From Cellulomonas telluris (lineage in GTDB: Bacteria > Actinomycetota > Actinomycetes > Actinomycetales > Cellulomonadaceae), in assembly GCF_004886325.1 (NCBI RefSeq), contig NZ_QXFN01000005.1:558001-622000 (forward strand): 64,000 nt of DNA, given 5' to 3'. Numbering within the stretch: position 1 is the first letter of the stretch; every line of letters starts with the position of its first letter. The notes below the pieces were generated by a model. It did not search any database, was not told where the DNA came from, and worked only from the letters and a program-made list of their open reading frames with translations. The translations under genes and the position numbers were made by a program. This document shows positions 18,762 through 26,535 of this stretch, one piece after another.

Positions 18762-20162
18762 TCACCGGTCGGTGCCCTGAGCCGGTACGGGTGCGGTGCC
18801 GCTCGAACGGCGTCGGGCGAGCAGCGCGGCCGCCGTGACGACCGCGGCTGCGGCGAGACCGGCGACGCCCCACACCCACACCGGCGTGCCGCCGGACGTG
18901 TCGGACGGGGCGTCCGGAGCCTGGGCGGCCGGCGTGCTCGTGGCGTCCGGCTCCGCGGTCGCGGCCGCGGTCGAGCCGGTCCACTCCGGGTCCCCCGGCC
19001 AGACCGGCCGCTCGGCCTCGGCGAGCTCGCGCAGCGTGATCTGGGTGGCGTCGACGTTCGGACCGTCGCCGACGTCGTGCACCAGTGGGTTCTCGTCGGG
19101 GAACCGCGCGGGGTCCTCCCGCAGCATGTGGCGCAGCCCGACCAGGCCGTAGCCGAGGTCGGCCGTGTAGTTCAGCTCGTGCTCCTCCGACCCCGTGTCG
19201 TGCACGAGGGTCTGCAGGATCTGGTTCGCCGTGGCGTCCGGCCACGCGGACCACACCGCCGCCAGCGCGCCGGCGACGGTGGGGGCGGCGTAGGACGTCC
19301 CCGAGCCGGTCCGTACGGGCCGCCAGTCGCCCGCCCTCTCGTCGCCCTGGACCAGCACGTCCACGCCCGGCGCGCACACCGTGATCTTCTCGTGCTCCAT
19401 CTGCGCGCCGTCGCGTCCGGTGATCGGCCGCAGGTCCGCGTCGCAGGCCTCGACGGCGACGACGCCGTTCAGCTTCGCCAGGTCGTCGCCGGAGTAGAGC
19501 GCGGTGTCGTTCTCGGCCTCGTCCTGCGAGAGGGCGGAGATGACGATCGTGCCCTCGGTCTGGGCCCAGGCGATCGCCGCCTGCACGTCGGGGTCGGCGC
19601 TCATGGAGCCGGTGATCGAGGTCGTGATGATGTCGGCGCCGTCGTCGACCGCCTGTCGGACGGCGAGCGCCATGGCGTCGGGCGAGCCCTCGACGGGCGA
19701 GTACGTGGCGAGGCAGGGCTTCTCGAGGTCGCCGATCGAGTAGAAGAGGAGACGGGCCTCGGGCGCGACCCCGCGCTGCGACGTCGCGCCGTCGAAGCCC
19801 TGCCCGGTGCCGACGACGAAACCCGCGACGTTCGACCCGTGCGCTGCCGCCTGGGTGATGTCCGTCCGCGCCGCCGGGTAGGGGGTGCCGGTCATGACGT
19901 CGAAGCAGAACGAGGGCTCGTGCACGTGCAGGTCGGCACCGGCGAACATCGGCAGGTCCGGGTTGATGCCGGCGTCGATCACCGCGACGGTGACGCCCGC
20001 GCCGGTCGCACCCGCCGCGTTCGCCTCCGCGACGCCCATGCCGGAGTACCACCAGGTGCCGTCGGCCGACGACGCAGCGGCGGGCGTCGCGGCGACGAGG
20101 AGGCCGGTGAGGGCGAGCGCGGCCAGACCGGCCGGCGTCCGCGCGGTGGGGCGCACCGTCAC
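18762..20162 (-). CDS. mycP: Mycosin, type VII secretion-associated subtilisin-like protease
   Basis: 466 residues. Signal peptide to about 32 (GLLVAATPAAASS), S8 protease domain, Thr/Ala-rich linker, C-terminal membrane helix (about 430-452) and a short basic tail, as in MycP. Catalytic residues: Asp63 (AVIDAGINP), His108 (AAHGSNVAG), Ser290 (GSGTSYAAP). Oddity: the oxyanion-hole block that normally reads AAGN is ISALSQ (about 208-213), so Gln stands where the conserved Asn is expected. The GTG start overlaps the stop of the 140-residue gene (GTGA). A second mycosin with a complete site lies in the rightward arm at 24415. Confidence 0.93.
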   Translation of the reverse strand: MTVRPTARTPAGLAALALTGLLVAATPAAASSADGTWWYSGMGVAEANAAGATGAGVTVAVIDAGINPDLPMFAGADLHVHEPSFCFDVMTGTPYPAARTDITQAAAHGSNVAGFVVGTGQGFDGATSQRGVAPEARLLFYSIGDLEKPCLATYSPVEGSPDAMALAVRQAVDDGADIITTSITGSMSADPDVQAAIAWAQTEGTIVISALSQDEAENDTALYSGDDLAKLNGVVAVEACDADLRPITGRDGAQMEHEKITVCAPGVDVLVQGDERAGDWRPVRTGSGTSYAAPTVAGALAAVWSAWPDATANQILQTLVHDTGSEEHELNYTADLGYGLVGLRHMLREDPARFPDENPLVHDVGDGPNVDATQITLRELAEAERPVWPGDPEWTGSTAAATAEPDATSTPAAQAPDAPSDTSGGTPVWVWGVAGLAAAAVVTAAALLARRRSSGTAPVPAQGTDR

Positions 20163-20581
20163 CAGCCGTCCTGGCCCGCCGTGGTCCCGGAGGACGTGGG
20201 CTGCGCTGCGGGTGCGGGTGCGGCTGCGGGTGCCGCCGGCGCGCTCCGCTGCTCGTCGATGACGACCGCGATCTCGACGGCCGACATGGCGCGCGAGACC
20301 TCGCTCGAGGCCGCGTACTCGGCCTCCTCGAAGATCCGGGCGACGTCGGCGAACGCCGTCGCGCAGTCGTCGAGGAGCTGGCTCAGCTCGTCCCGCAGCC
20401 GCGTGAAGACCACCGGGGCCTCGTCGAGCACCTGGGCCACCGGGGCCACCGCGGCGTACTGGCCCGATCGCGGCCCGAGGACGGGCGTCAGCTCGCCCGG
20501 CCCGGGCAGCATCGCGTCCGCCGCCAGGATTCGGCTGGCCTGCTCGTTCAGCGCGGCGATCGCGATCTGCATGGCCGGCAT
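20159..20581 (-). CDS. Small helical type VII secretion-associated protein, 140 residues
   Basis: Unrecognised but typical of ESX-locus small proteins. About 110 residues of amphipathic helix (MPAMQIAIAALNEQASRIL ... LSQLLDDCATAFADVARIFEEAEYAASSEVSRAM) are followed by an Ala/Pro-rich flexible tail. No signal peptide. It overlaps the mycosin gene and lies downstream of the WXG100 pair, so it is probably a secreted partner or substrate. ATG at 20581 has AAGGAG 6 bases upstream, which favours it over the internal ATG three codons later. Confidence 0.65.
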   Translation of the reverse strand: MPAMQIAIAALNEQASRILAADAMLPGPGELTPVLGPRSGQYAAVAPVAQVLDEAPVVFTRLRDELSQLLDDCATAFADVARIFEEAEYAASSEVSRAMSAVEIAVVIDEQRSAPAAPAAAPAPAAQPTSSGTTAGQDGW

Positions 20582-20731
20582 CGCTGGCTCCTTCGTGCGT
20601 TCGTGGTTCGGTACGGGCCGCGGACGAGACCGCGGTCCGCAGGGTTGTCGTACCCGGCAGGGCGGCGGCGGGACGTCGCACGTACGGCGTGCCGACCTCG
20701 CCCGGGCGTGCTGCCGGTGCTGCTGTCATGC

Positions 20732-20763
20732 ACGTGGCGGGGGCCGTCGGGCCCCCGCCACGT
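20732..20763 (-). terminator. Strong terminator after the WXG100 pair
   Basis: Perfect 13-bp stem ACGTGGCGGGGGC/GCCCCCGCCACGT with a 6-base loop, 18 bases past the WXG100 stop at 20782. It splits the two abundant WXG100 genes from the mycosin group. Apart from this hairpin the gap 20582-20781 holds only the ribosome site of the 140-residue gene and no clear -10. Confidence 0.8.
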
Positions 20764-20781
20764 CGCGTCCGGACCCTGGGG

Positions 20782-21078
20782 TCAGGCGCCGAAGCGGCCC
20801 GCCGACTGGCGGTCGGCCGCGGTGTAGTTCTGCGCGATCTCGTTCGTGCTCGTCGCGATGCGGTCGAGCAGCTGCTGCAGGTCGGTCAGCGCCTGCGTCC
20901 ACTGGCGCTGCGCGATCGTGTAGGACTCCTGCGCCTGGCCGGACCAGCTGGCACGCAGCGTGGAGACCTTGCTGTCGAGCTCGTCGAGCTCGGCACGGAT
21001 GCCCTGCGCACCGGAACGGATGTTCCCGGACAGCGCGATGACCTGCTCCGGGGTGACGGAGAACGAACCCAGCGACAT
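20782..21078 (-). CDS. WXG100 protein, ESX substrate (ESAT-6/CFP-10 family)
   Basis: 98 residues, two long helices joined by the WSG turn (LRASWSGQAQESY, about residues 40-52), the standard WXG100 hairpin. Such proteins leave the cell through the type VII channel as helical dimers. ATG at 21078 (MSLGSFSVTPEQV) was chosen because GGGAG lies 7 bases upstream; for the ATG at 21084 the same site would be one base away. It is the downstream member of a pair with the 104-residue WXG100 at 21107, its likely dimer partner. A strong hairpin follows. Confidence 0.93.
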   Translation of the reverse strand: MSLGSFSVTPEQVIALSGNIRSGAQGIRAELDELDSKVSTLRASWSGQAQESYTIAQRQWTQALTDLQQLLDRIATSTNEIAQNYTAADRQSAGRFGA

Positions 21079-21106
21079 CGTCATGCTCCCTGTTCCGCGC
21101 GCGCCC

Positions 21107-21421
21107 TCAGGCGCCCATCATCGAGTTGAGGCCGGAGATCGTCTGCTGCGTCTGCTCGTCCGTGGCCTGCTGGTCGCGGGCCGTGCCCGTCAGCGACGCC
21201 TCGAGCTGGTCGAGCACGCTGTTGAGCTTCTTGGTCTTGGAGTCCCACTCGGCCATGAGCTGGGTGAAGCGCGACGCGGCCGGACCGGTCCACATGCCTC
21301 CGACGGTCTCGATCTCCCGACGGACCTGCGCGACCCGGTTGTCGATGCCCTGACGGGCGTCGGCAACGGCCTGCGCACCCCGCGCGAGGGCCCCCTCTTC
21401 GGCGGAGATGTTCTCTGCCAC
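21107..21421 (-). CDS. WXG100 protein, ESX substrate (first of pair)
   Basis: 104 residues, helix-turn-helix with the WTG turn (VGGMWTGPAASRF, about residues 40-52) and a long second helix rich in Gln and Lys. GTG at 21421 (MAENISAEEGAL) has AAGGAG exactly 6 bases upstream. It heads the leftward arm, divergent from eccD. The C-terminus (SGLNSMMGA) lacks an evident YxxxD secretion signal, so the signal may be on its partner or on another substrate. Confidence 0.93.
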   Translation of the reverse strand: MAENISAEEGALARGAQAVADARQGIDNRVAQVRREIETVGGMWTGPAASRFTQLMAEWDSKTKKLNSVLDQLEASLTGTARDQQATDEQTQQTISGLNSMMGA

Positions 21422-21703
21422 GTCACACTCCTTCACTCGACGCCGTGTGGCGCACCGCCCTGTGACGGACGGCACGGCCGTCAGAGTAGCGCGGACGCCC
21501 GACAGGTTCCCGGAGCAACCGGACACCGGCGGGTGATACCGGCGTGATGGGGCGCACAGCCGACGCCCGAACGGGTGAACCGTCACCGGGGGACGCCGCC
21601 GGCGGTCGTCGACGGGGGGACGCGGCGAGGGCGGGACCGCCCGCCGCGCTAACCTCACCTGCGTCCGACGCGCGCCCACCGGTGCGCCCACCCGGGGGAC
21701 CCG
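21422..21703. promoter_or_regulatory. Divergent promoter region of the secretion locus
   Basis: This 282-bp gap serves both arms. Minus strand: TACTCT (21488-21483) is a good -10 that would give a leader of about 55 bases for the WXG100 pair, with GGAACC some 17 bases upstream in the -35 zone. Plus strand: TAACCT (21650-21655) would give a leader of about 40 bases for eccD, whose ribosome site is the G-run just before 21704. No operator could be identified. Confidence 0.45.
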
Positions 21704-23038
21704 ATGCCTCAGACCACGACCGCCGCCCGCGCCCTGCTGCACCTGACGATCACCAGCGAGGACCGCCGGCTGGACCTCGGCGTGCCCGCACAGCTGCCGC
21801 TGGTCGAGCTCATGCCGGGCGTGGTGCGCAGCCTGGGCGTGCTCGACCCGACCCTCGTGCACGCCGGGTACGCCCTGCGCCGCTCCGACGGCGGGCTCCT
21901 CGACCCGGCCCAGAGCTGCGCCGCCCAGGGGGTGCAGGACGGGGAGCTGCTCACGCTCGTGCGCGGCGGCCTCGTCGCCGAGCACCGCCGGTACGACGAC
22001 GTCGTCGAGGCGGTGGTCGACGCCACGCGCGACCGCGCGCCGTGGACGCCGGCCGACCAGGCCCGCACCGCCCTCGCCGTCAGCCTCGTGCTGCTCGCCC
22101 TCGGCGCGGGGTTGCTCGTCTCGTCGCCGCACGGCCTGGGCATCGGGTCGGTCGTCGCGCTGTCCGCCGCCGTCGTCCTCGTGACGACGGGTGCGGTCCT
22201 CACCCGGACGGGCGCCGCCGAGGCGGGGCACGGCCTCGGGCTGGCGGCGTCCGTGTGGGCCGCCGTGGGCGCGTACCTGCTCGTGCCCGACGGCGTGCTC
22301 TGGGGCTGGCCGCTCGCCGCCGCGGGCCTCGCCGCGATGGTGACCGGGGGCCTCGCGCTCGCCACGGTGGCGTCGGCGCCGCAGGTGCACGTCGTCCCGG
22401 TGGCCGCGGGCGGCGCGGTCGCGCTGACCGGGCTCGCCGCGGCGCTCCTCGGGCCGGGCGACGTCGCGCCGTGGGCCGTGCTCGTCGCCCTCGCCGCGAC
22501 GCTTGCCAACCTCGCGCCGTGGCTCGCGCTGTCCTCCACCCGGCTCGACGTCGTCTCGCCGCACAGCGACGCCGAGGTGCTCGCGCCGCCGCCGCCCGTC
22601 GACGGCCCGGACGTCGCCCGGCGCGCCCTCGAGGGGCAGCGCCTGCTGCTCGCGCTGCGCATCGCGGCGGCGGTCTGCGTCGCGGTCGCCACGCCGCTCG
22701 TCGCGGCGTCGGGCGTGAGCGGGGCGGCCCTGTGCGCCCTCGCGTTCGTCGGGCTGCTGTTCCAGTCCCGCCAGGTGCACGCCCGCTCCGGCGTCCTCGC
22801 GCTCATGGCGTGCGGCGCGGCCGGCCTCACCCTCACCGGGACCGTCGTGGCGGTGTCGGGCTCGGTGTCCCCCGCGGTGCTCACGATCGTCCTGCTCGGG
22901 TCGGTCGCCGCGCTCGTCGGCCTGACGATGCTCCGGCCGCGCGCCCGCATGCGCATGGTGCGCCTCGCAGACACCGTCGAGCTCGCCGTCCTCACCCTCC
23001 TGCTGCCGCTCGGCGCCCTCACGGCGGGACTCGTCTGA
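21704..23038 (+). CDS. eccD: Type VII secretion integral membrane protein EccD
   Basis: 444 residues. The N-terminal ubiquitin-like domain (about 10-90: LHLTITSEDRRLDLGVPAQLPL...LLTLVRGGL) precedes eleven membrane helices. A cytoplasmic linker lies after helix six (LSSTRLDVVSPHSDAEVLAPP). EccD forms the membrane barrel lining the ESX channel and is normally present as two copies per protomer. ATG at 21704 follows GGGGGA. It heads the rightward operon eccD-eccB-mycosin, with eccB starting 3 bases after its stop. A divergent second EccD-like protein is encoded at 15553-16911. Confidence 0.93.
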   Translation: MPQTTTAARALLHLTITSEDRRLDLGVPAQLPLVELMPGVVRSLGVLDPTLVHAGYALRRSDGGLLDPAQSCAAQGVQDGELLTLVRGGLVAEHRRYDDVVEAVVDATRDRAPWTPADQARTALAVSLVLLALGAGLLVSSPHGLGIGSVVALSAAVVLVTTGAVLTRTGAAEAGHGLGLAASVWAAVGAYLLVPDGVLWGWPLAAAGLAAMVTGGLALATVASAPQVHVVPVAAGGAVALTGLAAALLGPGDVAPWAVLVALAATLANLAPWLALSSTRLDVVSPHSDAEVLAPPPPVDGPDVARRALEGQRLLLALRIAAAVCVAVATPLVAASGVSGAALCALAFVGLLFQSRQVHARSGVLALMACGAAGLTLTGTVVAVSGSVSPAVLTIVLLGSVAALVGLTMLRPRARMRMVRLADTVELAVLTLLLPLGALTAGLV

Positions 23039-23041
23039 CCC

Positions 23042-24418
23042 GTGGCGAGCAAGAAGGACCTCATCGAGGCGCAGACGTTCAGCCGTCGGCGCCTCCTCAC
23101 CGCCTTCACGTCCGGCGCCCCGGGCGGCAAGGAGCTCGAGCCGGCCAAGCCGATGCGCGGCGTCGTCGCAGGCCTCGCCCTCACCGCGCTCGTGGTGGTC
23201 GGCGGCCTCTTCTACGGCTTCCTGCGGCCGGGCCTGCCCAGCGGCTGGGACAACAACCGCCTCGTCGTGGCCGAGGACACCGGTGCCCGCTACGTCAGCG
23301 TGGGCGGCACGCTGCACCCCGTCACCAACACCGCGTCGGCGCGGCTGATCGTCCCCGCCGGCGAGTTCGACGTCGTGACGACGAACGCCGGGCGGCTCGC
23401 CGACGCCCCGCTCGGGGCCCCCGTCGGCATCGTCGGCGCCCCCGACCAGCTGCCGCCCGCCGACCGGCTGCTCGGCACCGGGTGGGCGTCGTGCCTCGTC
23501 CTCGACGGCCCCGCGGAGGCGGCCGGCGGCGTGGCGACGACCCTGTCCGCGAACGCACCCGCGGTGGCCACCGACGGCGCCGCGGTCGTGCGCACCGAGG
23601 CCGGCACCGCGGTCCTCGTCGGCGGGACGGCCTTCCCGGTCGACCCGGACGGCACCGACGCGGTCCTGCGCGCCCTGGGCCTGGGCGACGCCGACGTGCG
23701 CGACGTCACCGCCGCCTGGCTGCGCCTGTTCGACCCCGGCACGGAGCTCTCGGCGATCGTCGTGCGCGACGCCGGCGACCCGGCCCCCGGCACGGAGCTG
23801 CGCGTCGGCCAGGTCGTCCACCCCTCCGGCTCCGTCCCGAGCAACCGCTACCTCGTCCAGGAGGACGGCTCGCTGGCGGCGCTGAGCCCGCTCGCCTACC
23901 AGCTGTACCTGCTCGGCACGGGCTCCCAGCTCGGCGAGGCCGTCGACGTCTCCCCCGGCGACATCGCCGACCTGCCGAACTCGCCGACCCCCGCCGGCGC
24001 CGCCGACTGGCCGGCCTCCGAGATCACCGCCGTGCCCGACGCCGACGCGCCGTGCGCGGTCGCGGTCGACGACGACGGCGAACCCGGCACGGTCCTCGGC
24101 GTGGCGTCCGGTGACACGGCCGCCACCGAGGCCGGCGTCCGCGTGGACGCCGGCGCGGGCGCCCTCGTGCGTGCCGGCGGGCGCGGTCCCCAGTCCAGCG
24201 GCGGCCTCTACCTGGTCGACGCCACCGGTACCGCCTTCCCCGTCGTCGGCGACGAGGACACGCTGGCCCGCCTCGGGTACGCCGCCGAGGACGTGGGCGC
24301 GGTGACGGACGCGTGGATCGCGCTGCTGCCGACCGGACCGACCCTGTCCGTCGACGCCGCGGCGCAGGGCGTCACGGTCCCCGACCCGGAGGCGACCGCC
24401 CAGGCGGCGTCCCGGTGA
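23042..24418 (+). CDS. eccB: Type VII secretion protein EccB
   Basis: 458 residues. A short cytoplasmic N-terminus with the family sequence SKKDLIEAQTFSRRRL is followed by one membrane helix (about 40-62, GVVAGLALTALVVVGGLFYG). A large periplasm-side domain contains the typical GWDNNRLVV and ARYVSVGGTLHPVTNTASARL. It ends in an Ala-rich tail. EccB is a core part of the ESX membrane complex. The GTG start lies 3 bases after the eccD stop, and its own stop overlaps the mycosin start (GTGA). Confidence 0.95.
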   Translation: MASKKDLIEAQTFSRRRLLTAFTSGAPGGKELEPAKPMRGVVAGLALTALVVVGGLFYGFLRPGLPSGWDNNRLVVAEDTGARYVSVGGTLHPVTNTASARLIVPAGEFDVVTTNAGRLADAPLGAPVGIVGAPDQLPPADRLLGTGWASCLVLDGPAEAAGGVATTLSANAPAVATDGAAVVRTEAGTAVLVGGTAFPVDPDGTDAVLRALGLGDADVRDVTAAWLRLFDPGTELSAIVVRDAGDPAPGTELRVGQVVHPSGSVPSNRYLVQEDGSLAALSPLAYQLYLLGTGSQLGEAVDVSPGDIADLPNSPTPAGAADWPASEITAVPDADAPCAVAVDDDGEPGTVLGVASGDTAATEAGVRVDAGAGALVRAGGRGPQSSGGLYLVDATGTAFPVVGDEDTLARLGYAAEDVGAVTDAWIALLPTGPTLSVDAAAQGVTVPDPEATAQAASR

Positions 24419-25668
24419 GGCGCGCCGCCGCCGCGGCCGTCACCGGCCTCGTCGCCGCCGGGCTGCTCACGTGGGCGCCTGCGGGCCCCGCGGCGGCCGC
24501 GACCGCCACGGGCTGCGAGCCGGGGAACGTCCAGTGGGCCGAGCAGACCCCGCCCGCGCTCGACCTGCTGCAGGCGGAGCTCGCCTGGACGGTCACGCGG
24601 GGTGGAGGCGTGCTCGTCGCGGTCGTCGACTCCGGCGTGGACGCCTCCAACGCCCACCTGACCGACGCGCTCACCGGTGGCCTCGACCTGGTGGGCGACG
24701 GACTGGGCGCCAACGGCTACGCGGACCTGCACGGGCACGGCACGGCCGTGGCCGGGACGATCGCCGCGCGCGAGGTCGCCACGTCGAAGGTCGTCGGGCT
24801 CGCACCCGAGGCACGCCTGCTCTCCGTGCGGGTCTTCGCCGCCGACGACGAGAAGACGCGCGAGGCCGGCTTCGGGCCCAGCGCCGCGCGCCTCGCCGAG
24901 GGCATCCGCGCCGCCGCCGACGCCGGTGCCCAGGTGATCGCCGTCGCGATGTCGAGCCCCGACGAGGACCCGGCCCTGGCCGACGCGGTCGCCTACGCCG
25001 ACGCACGTGGCTCCCTCGTCGTCGCGAGTGCCGGCAACGCCGCGGGTGACGCCGGCGTCCGCTACCCCGCGGCCGCCCCCGCGGCGCTCGGCGTGACGGC
25101 CGTGGACGCGGCCGGCCGCGGCACGTCGGCCACCACCCACGGGCCGCACGTGCGCGTGGCGGCGCCCGGGCAGCAGGTGCTCACCAGCGCCGTCGGGGCG
25201 GGCGACTGCCTCTACGCGCAGCAGGAGCCGCGCACGAGCTTCGCGACGGGGTACGCCGCCGGGGCGGCCGCACTCGTGGCCGCCGCGCACCCCGACGAGA
25301 CGCCCGCGCAGTGGGCCTACCGGCTCGAGGCCACCGCGGTGCGCCCCGACCCCGACCACCGTGACGACGTCGTCGGCTGGGGGGTCGTGCAGCCGTACGA
25401 GGCGATCGTCCTCGTGCCCGACGCGTCGATCCGCGGACCGGTCGACCCGGCGACCGGACGCACCCCCGCGCCCGTGCGCCCGGCGGTCGCGGCCCCGCAG
25501 GTGCGGCCCTCGCAGGACCCGTGGGCCCCCGCCCGCGACATGGGCGCGTTCGTCGCCGTCCTCGCGCTCGGCGCGGCCGGGGTGCTCGGCGCCGTGGTGG
25601 CGCTGCGGACCCGGCGGCAGGACCCCACGACCGCGCCGGACGAGGACACGGAGCCCGCGGGCCGCTGA
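24415..25668 (+). CDS. Second mycosin (S8 protease) of the secretion locus
   Basis: 417 residues. Signal peptide to about 30 (LLTWAPAGPAAAAT), S8 protease domain with Asp72 (VVDSGVD), His108 (HGHGTAVAG), oxyanion Asn208 (SAGN) and Ser275 (RTSFATG). A Pro-rich linker, a membrane helix (about 373-395) and an acidic tail follow. All catalytic positions are present, unlike the oxyanion site of the mycosin at 18762. GTG at 24415 overlaps the eccB stop. Two mycosins in one locus may process different substrates, or one may be mainly structural, since mycosins also stabilise the membrane complex. Confidence 0.92.
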   Translation: MRRAAAAAVTGLVAAGLLTWAPAGPAAAATATGCEPGNVQWAEQTPPALDLLQAELAWTVTRGGGVLVAVVDSGVDASNAHLTDALTGGLDLVGDGLGANGYADLHGHGTAVAGTIAAREVATSKVVGLAPEARLLSVRVFAADDEKTREAGFGPSAARLAEGIRAAADAGAQVIAVAMSSPDEDPALADAVAYADARGSLVVASAGNAAGDAGVRYPAAAPAALGVTAVDAAGRGTSATTHGPHVRVAAPGQQVLTSAVGAGDCLYAQQEPRTSFATGYAAGAAALVAAAHPDETPAQWAYRLEATAVRPDPDHRDDVVGWGVVQPYEAIVLVPDASIRGPVDPATGRTPAPVRPAVAAPQVRPSQDPWAPARDMGAFVAVLALGAAGVLGAVVALRTRRQDPTTAPDEDTEPAGR

Positions 25669-25689
25669 GGACGAGGCCCCTCAGCGGCC
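25660..25689. terminator. Bidirectional terminator between the secretion arm and the kinase operon
   Basis: Perfect 11-bp stem GGCCGCTGAGG/CCTCAGCGGCC with an 8-base loop. The left arm contains the mycosin stop codon. It sits between two convergent operons, and the remaining bases up to 25746 show no gene. Confidence 0.75.
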
Positions 25690-25746
25690 TCGCCCGTCGC
25701 GCGGCACGAGCCGGCTGCACGTCCCGAGCGGACGGAGCAGCCCCCG

Positions 25747-26535
25747 TCAGCCGAGGAGCGTCCGGACGACGACGACGAGTCCTGCCACGCACGCGACCGA
25801 CACCAGCACGACCGCGACCACCGCGGCGCGCGCCCACGCGCGAGCGGCACCGGCGACCGACCGCATCGCCGCGGCCTCCCCGCGCAGCGCGTCCGTCCCC
25901 TCCACCGGCGTCACGTCCGCCGGCGGCGGGGGCACCGGGCGGGGCCGGTAGCGCTCGCGCTCGGGTGCCGGCGCGTCCTCGGGGCGTGCCCACACGCGCG
26001 ACGCGGACGGCTGGGGCGCCGGCGAGGCGTCGGTGCGGGGCGCGCGCACGACCGTCCGGTCGTCCGGCGCGTCGGGCGCCGCCCCGTCGGGCGGCGGCGC
26101 AGCGGGACGTACGACCGTCCGGTCGTCGACCGCGGGCGCGGGCGCCGCGGGGCGCACGACGGTGCGGTCGTCCGGCTCCGCGTCCGCGGTCGGTCGCCGC
26201 GCACGGACGGCGGTGCGCTCGTCCGGGCCGTCCTCCGGCGCCGGCGTCCGGGGACGCACGACGGTCCGCTCGTCGAGGCCGTCCTGCGGATCGCCCGCCC
26301 CTGCCCCCGGACGCACCACCGTGCGGTCGTCGGAACCGTCGTCGTCCTGCGGCGCCGGCGCCGCCGGGACGGGCTCGTCGACCCGGGCGGGGCGGCGCAG
26401 GACCGTCGCGTCGTCGGGGCCCTCGTCGTCGCCGGCAGGAGCCGGCGACGACGCCGGCGGGCCGGACGGGGCGTCCGTCGCGGGCTCGGTGCCGGGCTGC
26501 GGCGTGCTGCGGCCACGGCGGCGGAAGAGGCTCAT
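25747..26535 (-). CDS. Membrane protein with seven D-[DE]-x-T-V-V-R repeats (putative phosphothreonine scaffold)
   Basis: 262 residues. The cytoplasmic part (1-235) is disordered and rich in Pro, Ala and Asp. It contains seven copies of D-[DE]-x-T-[VA]-[VL]-R, with the Thr at 44, 72, 91, 108, 125, 140 and 161; five are DDRTVVR or DERTVVR exactly. One membrane helix lies near 236-257 and the chain ends five residues later, so it is tail-anchored. An acidic-x-Thr-hydrophobic pattern like this is typical of Ser/Thr kinase sites read by FHA domains, and a kinase and an FHA protein share its operon. The scaffold role is inference; no family recognised. ATG at 26535 overlaps the PP2C-like stop (ATGA). 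Last gene before the terminator. Confidence 0.7.
   Translation of the reverse strand: MSLFRRRGRSTPQPGTEPATDAPSGPPASSPAPAGDDEGPDDATVLRRPARVDEPVPAAPAPQDDDGSDDRTVVRPGAGAGDPQDGLDERTVVRPRTPAPEDGPDERTAVRARRPTADAEPDDRTVVRPAAPAPAVDDRTVVRPAAPPPDGAAPDAPDDRTVVRAPRTDASPAPQPSASRVWARPEDAPAPERERYRPRPVPPPPADVTPVEGTDALRGEAAAMRSVAGAARAWARAAVVAVVLVSVACVAGLVVVVRTLLG
26050..26412. repeat. Coding repeat array of the seven TVVR motifs
   Basis: Seven imperfect repeats of 21-24 bases encoding the D-[DE]-x-T-V-V-R motifs, separated by 15-28 codons of variable Pro/Ala-rich linker. The motifs are conserved and the linkers are not, so selection is on the motif. Confidence 0.75.

Noticed and set aside
21483-21515. ECF sigma factor promoter for the WXG100 pair, from GGAACC on the minus strand
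   Set aside because: The -35-like GGAACC is present, but the expected CGT-type -10 is not at the right distance. The TANNNT box fits a housekeeping promoter better.
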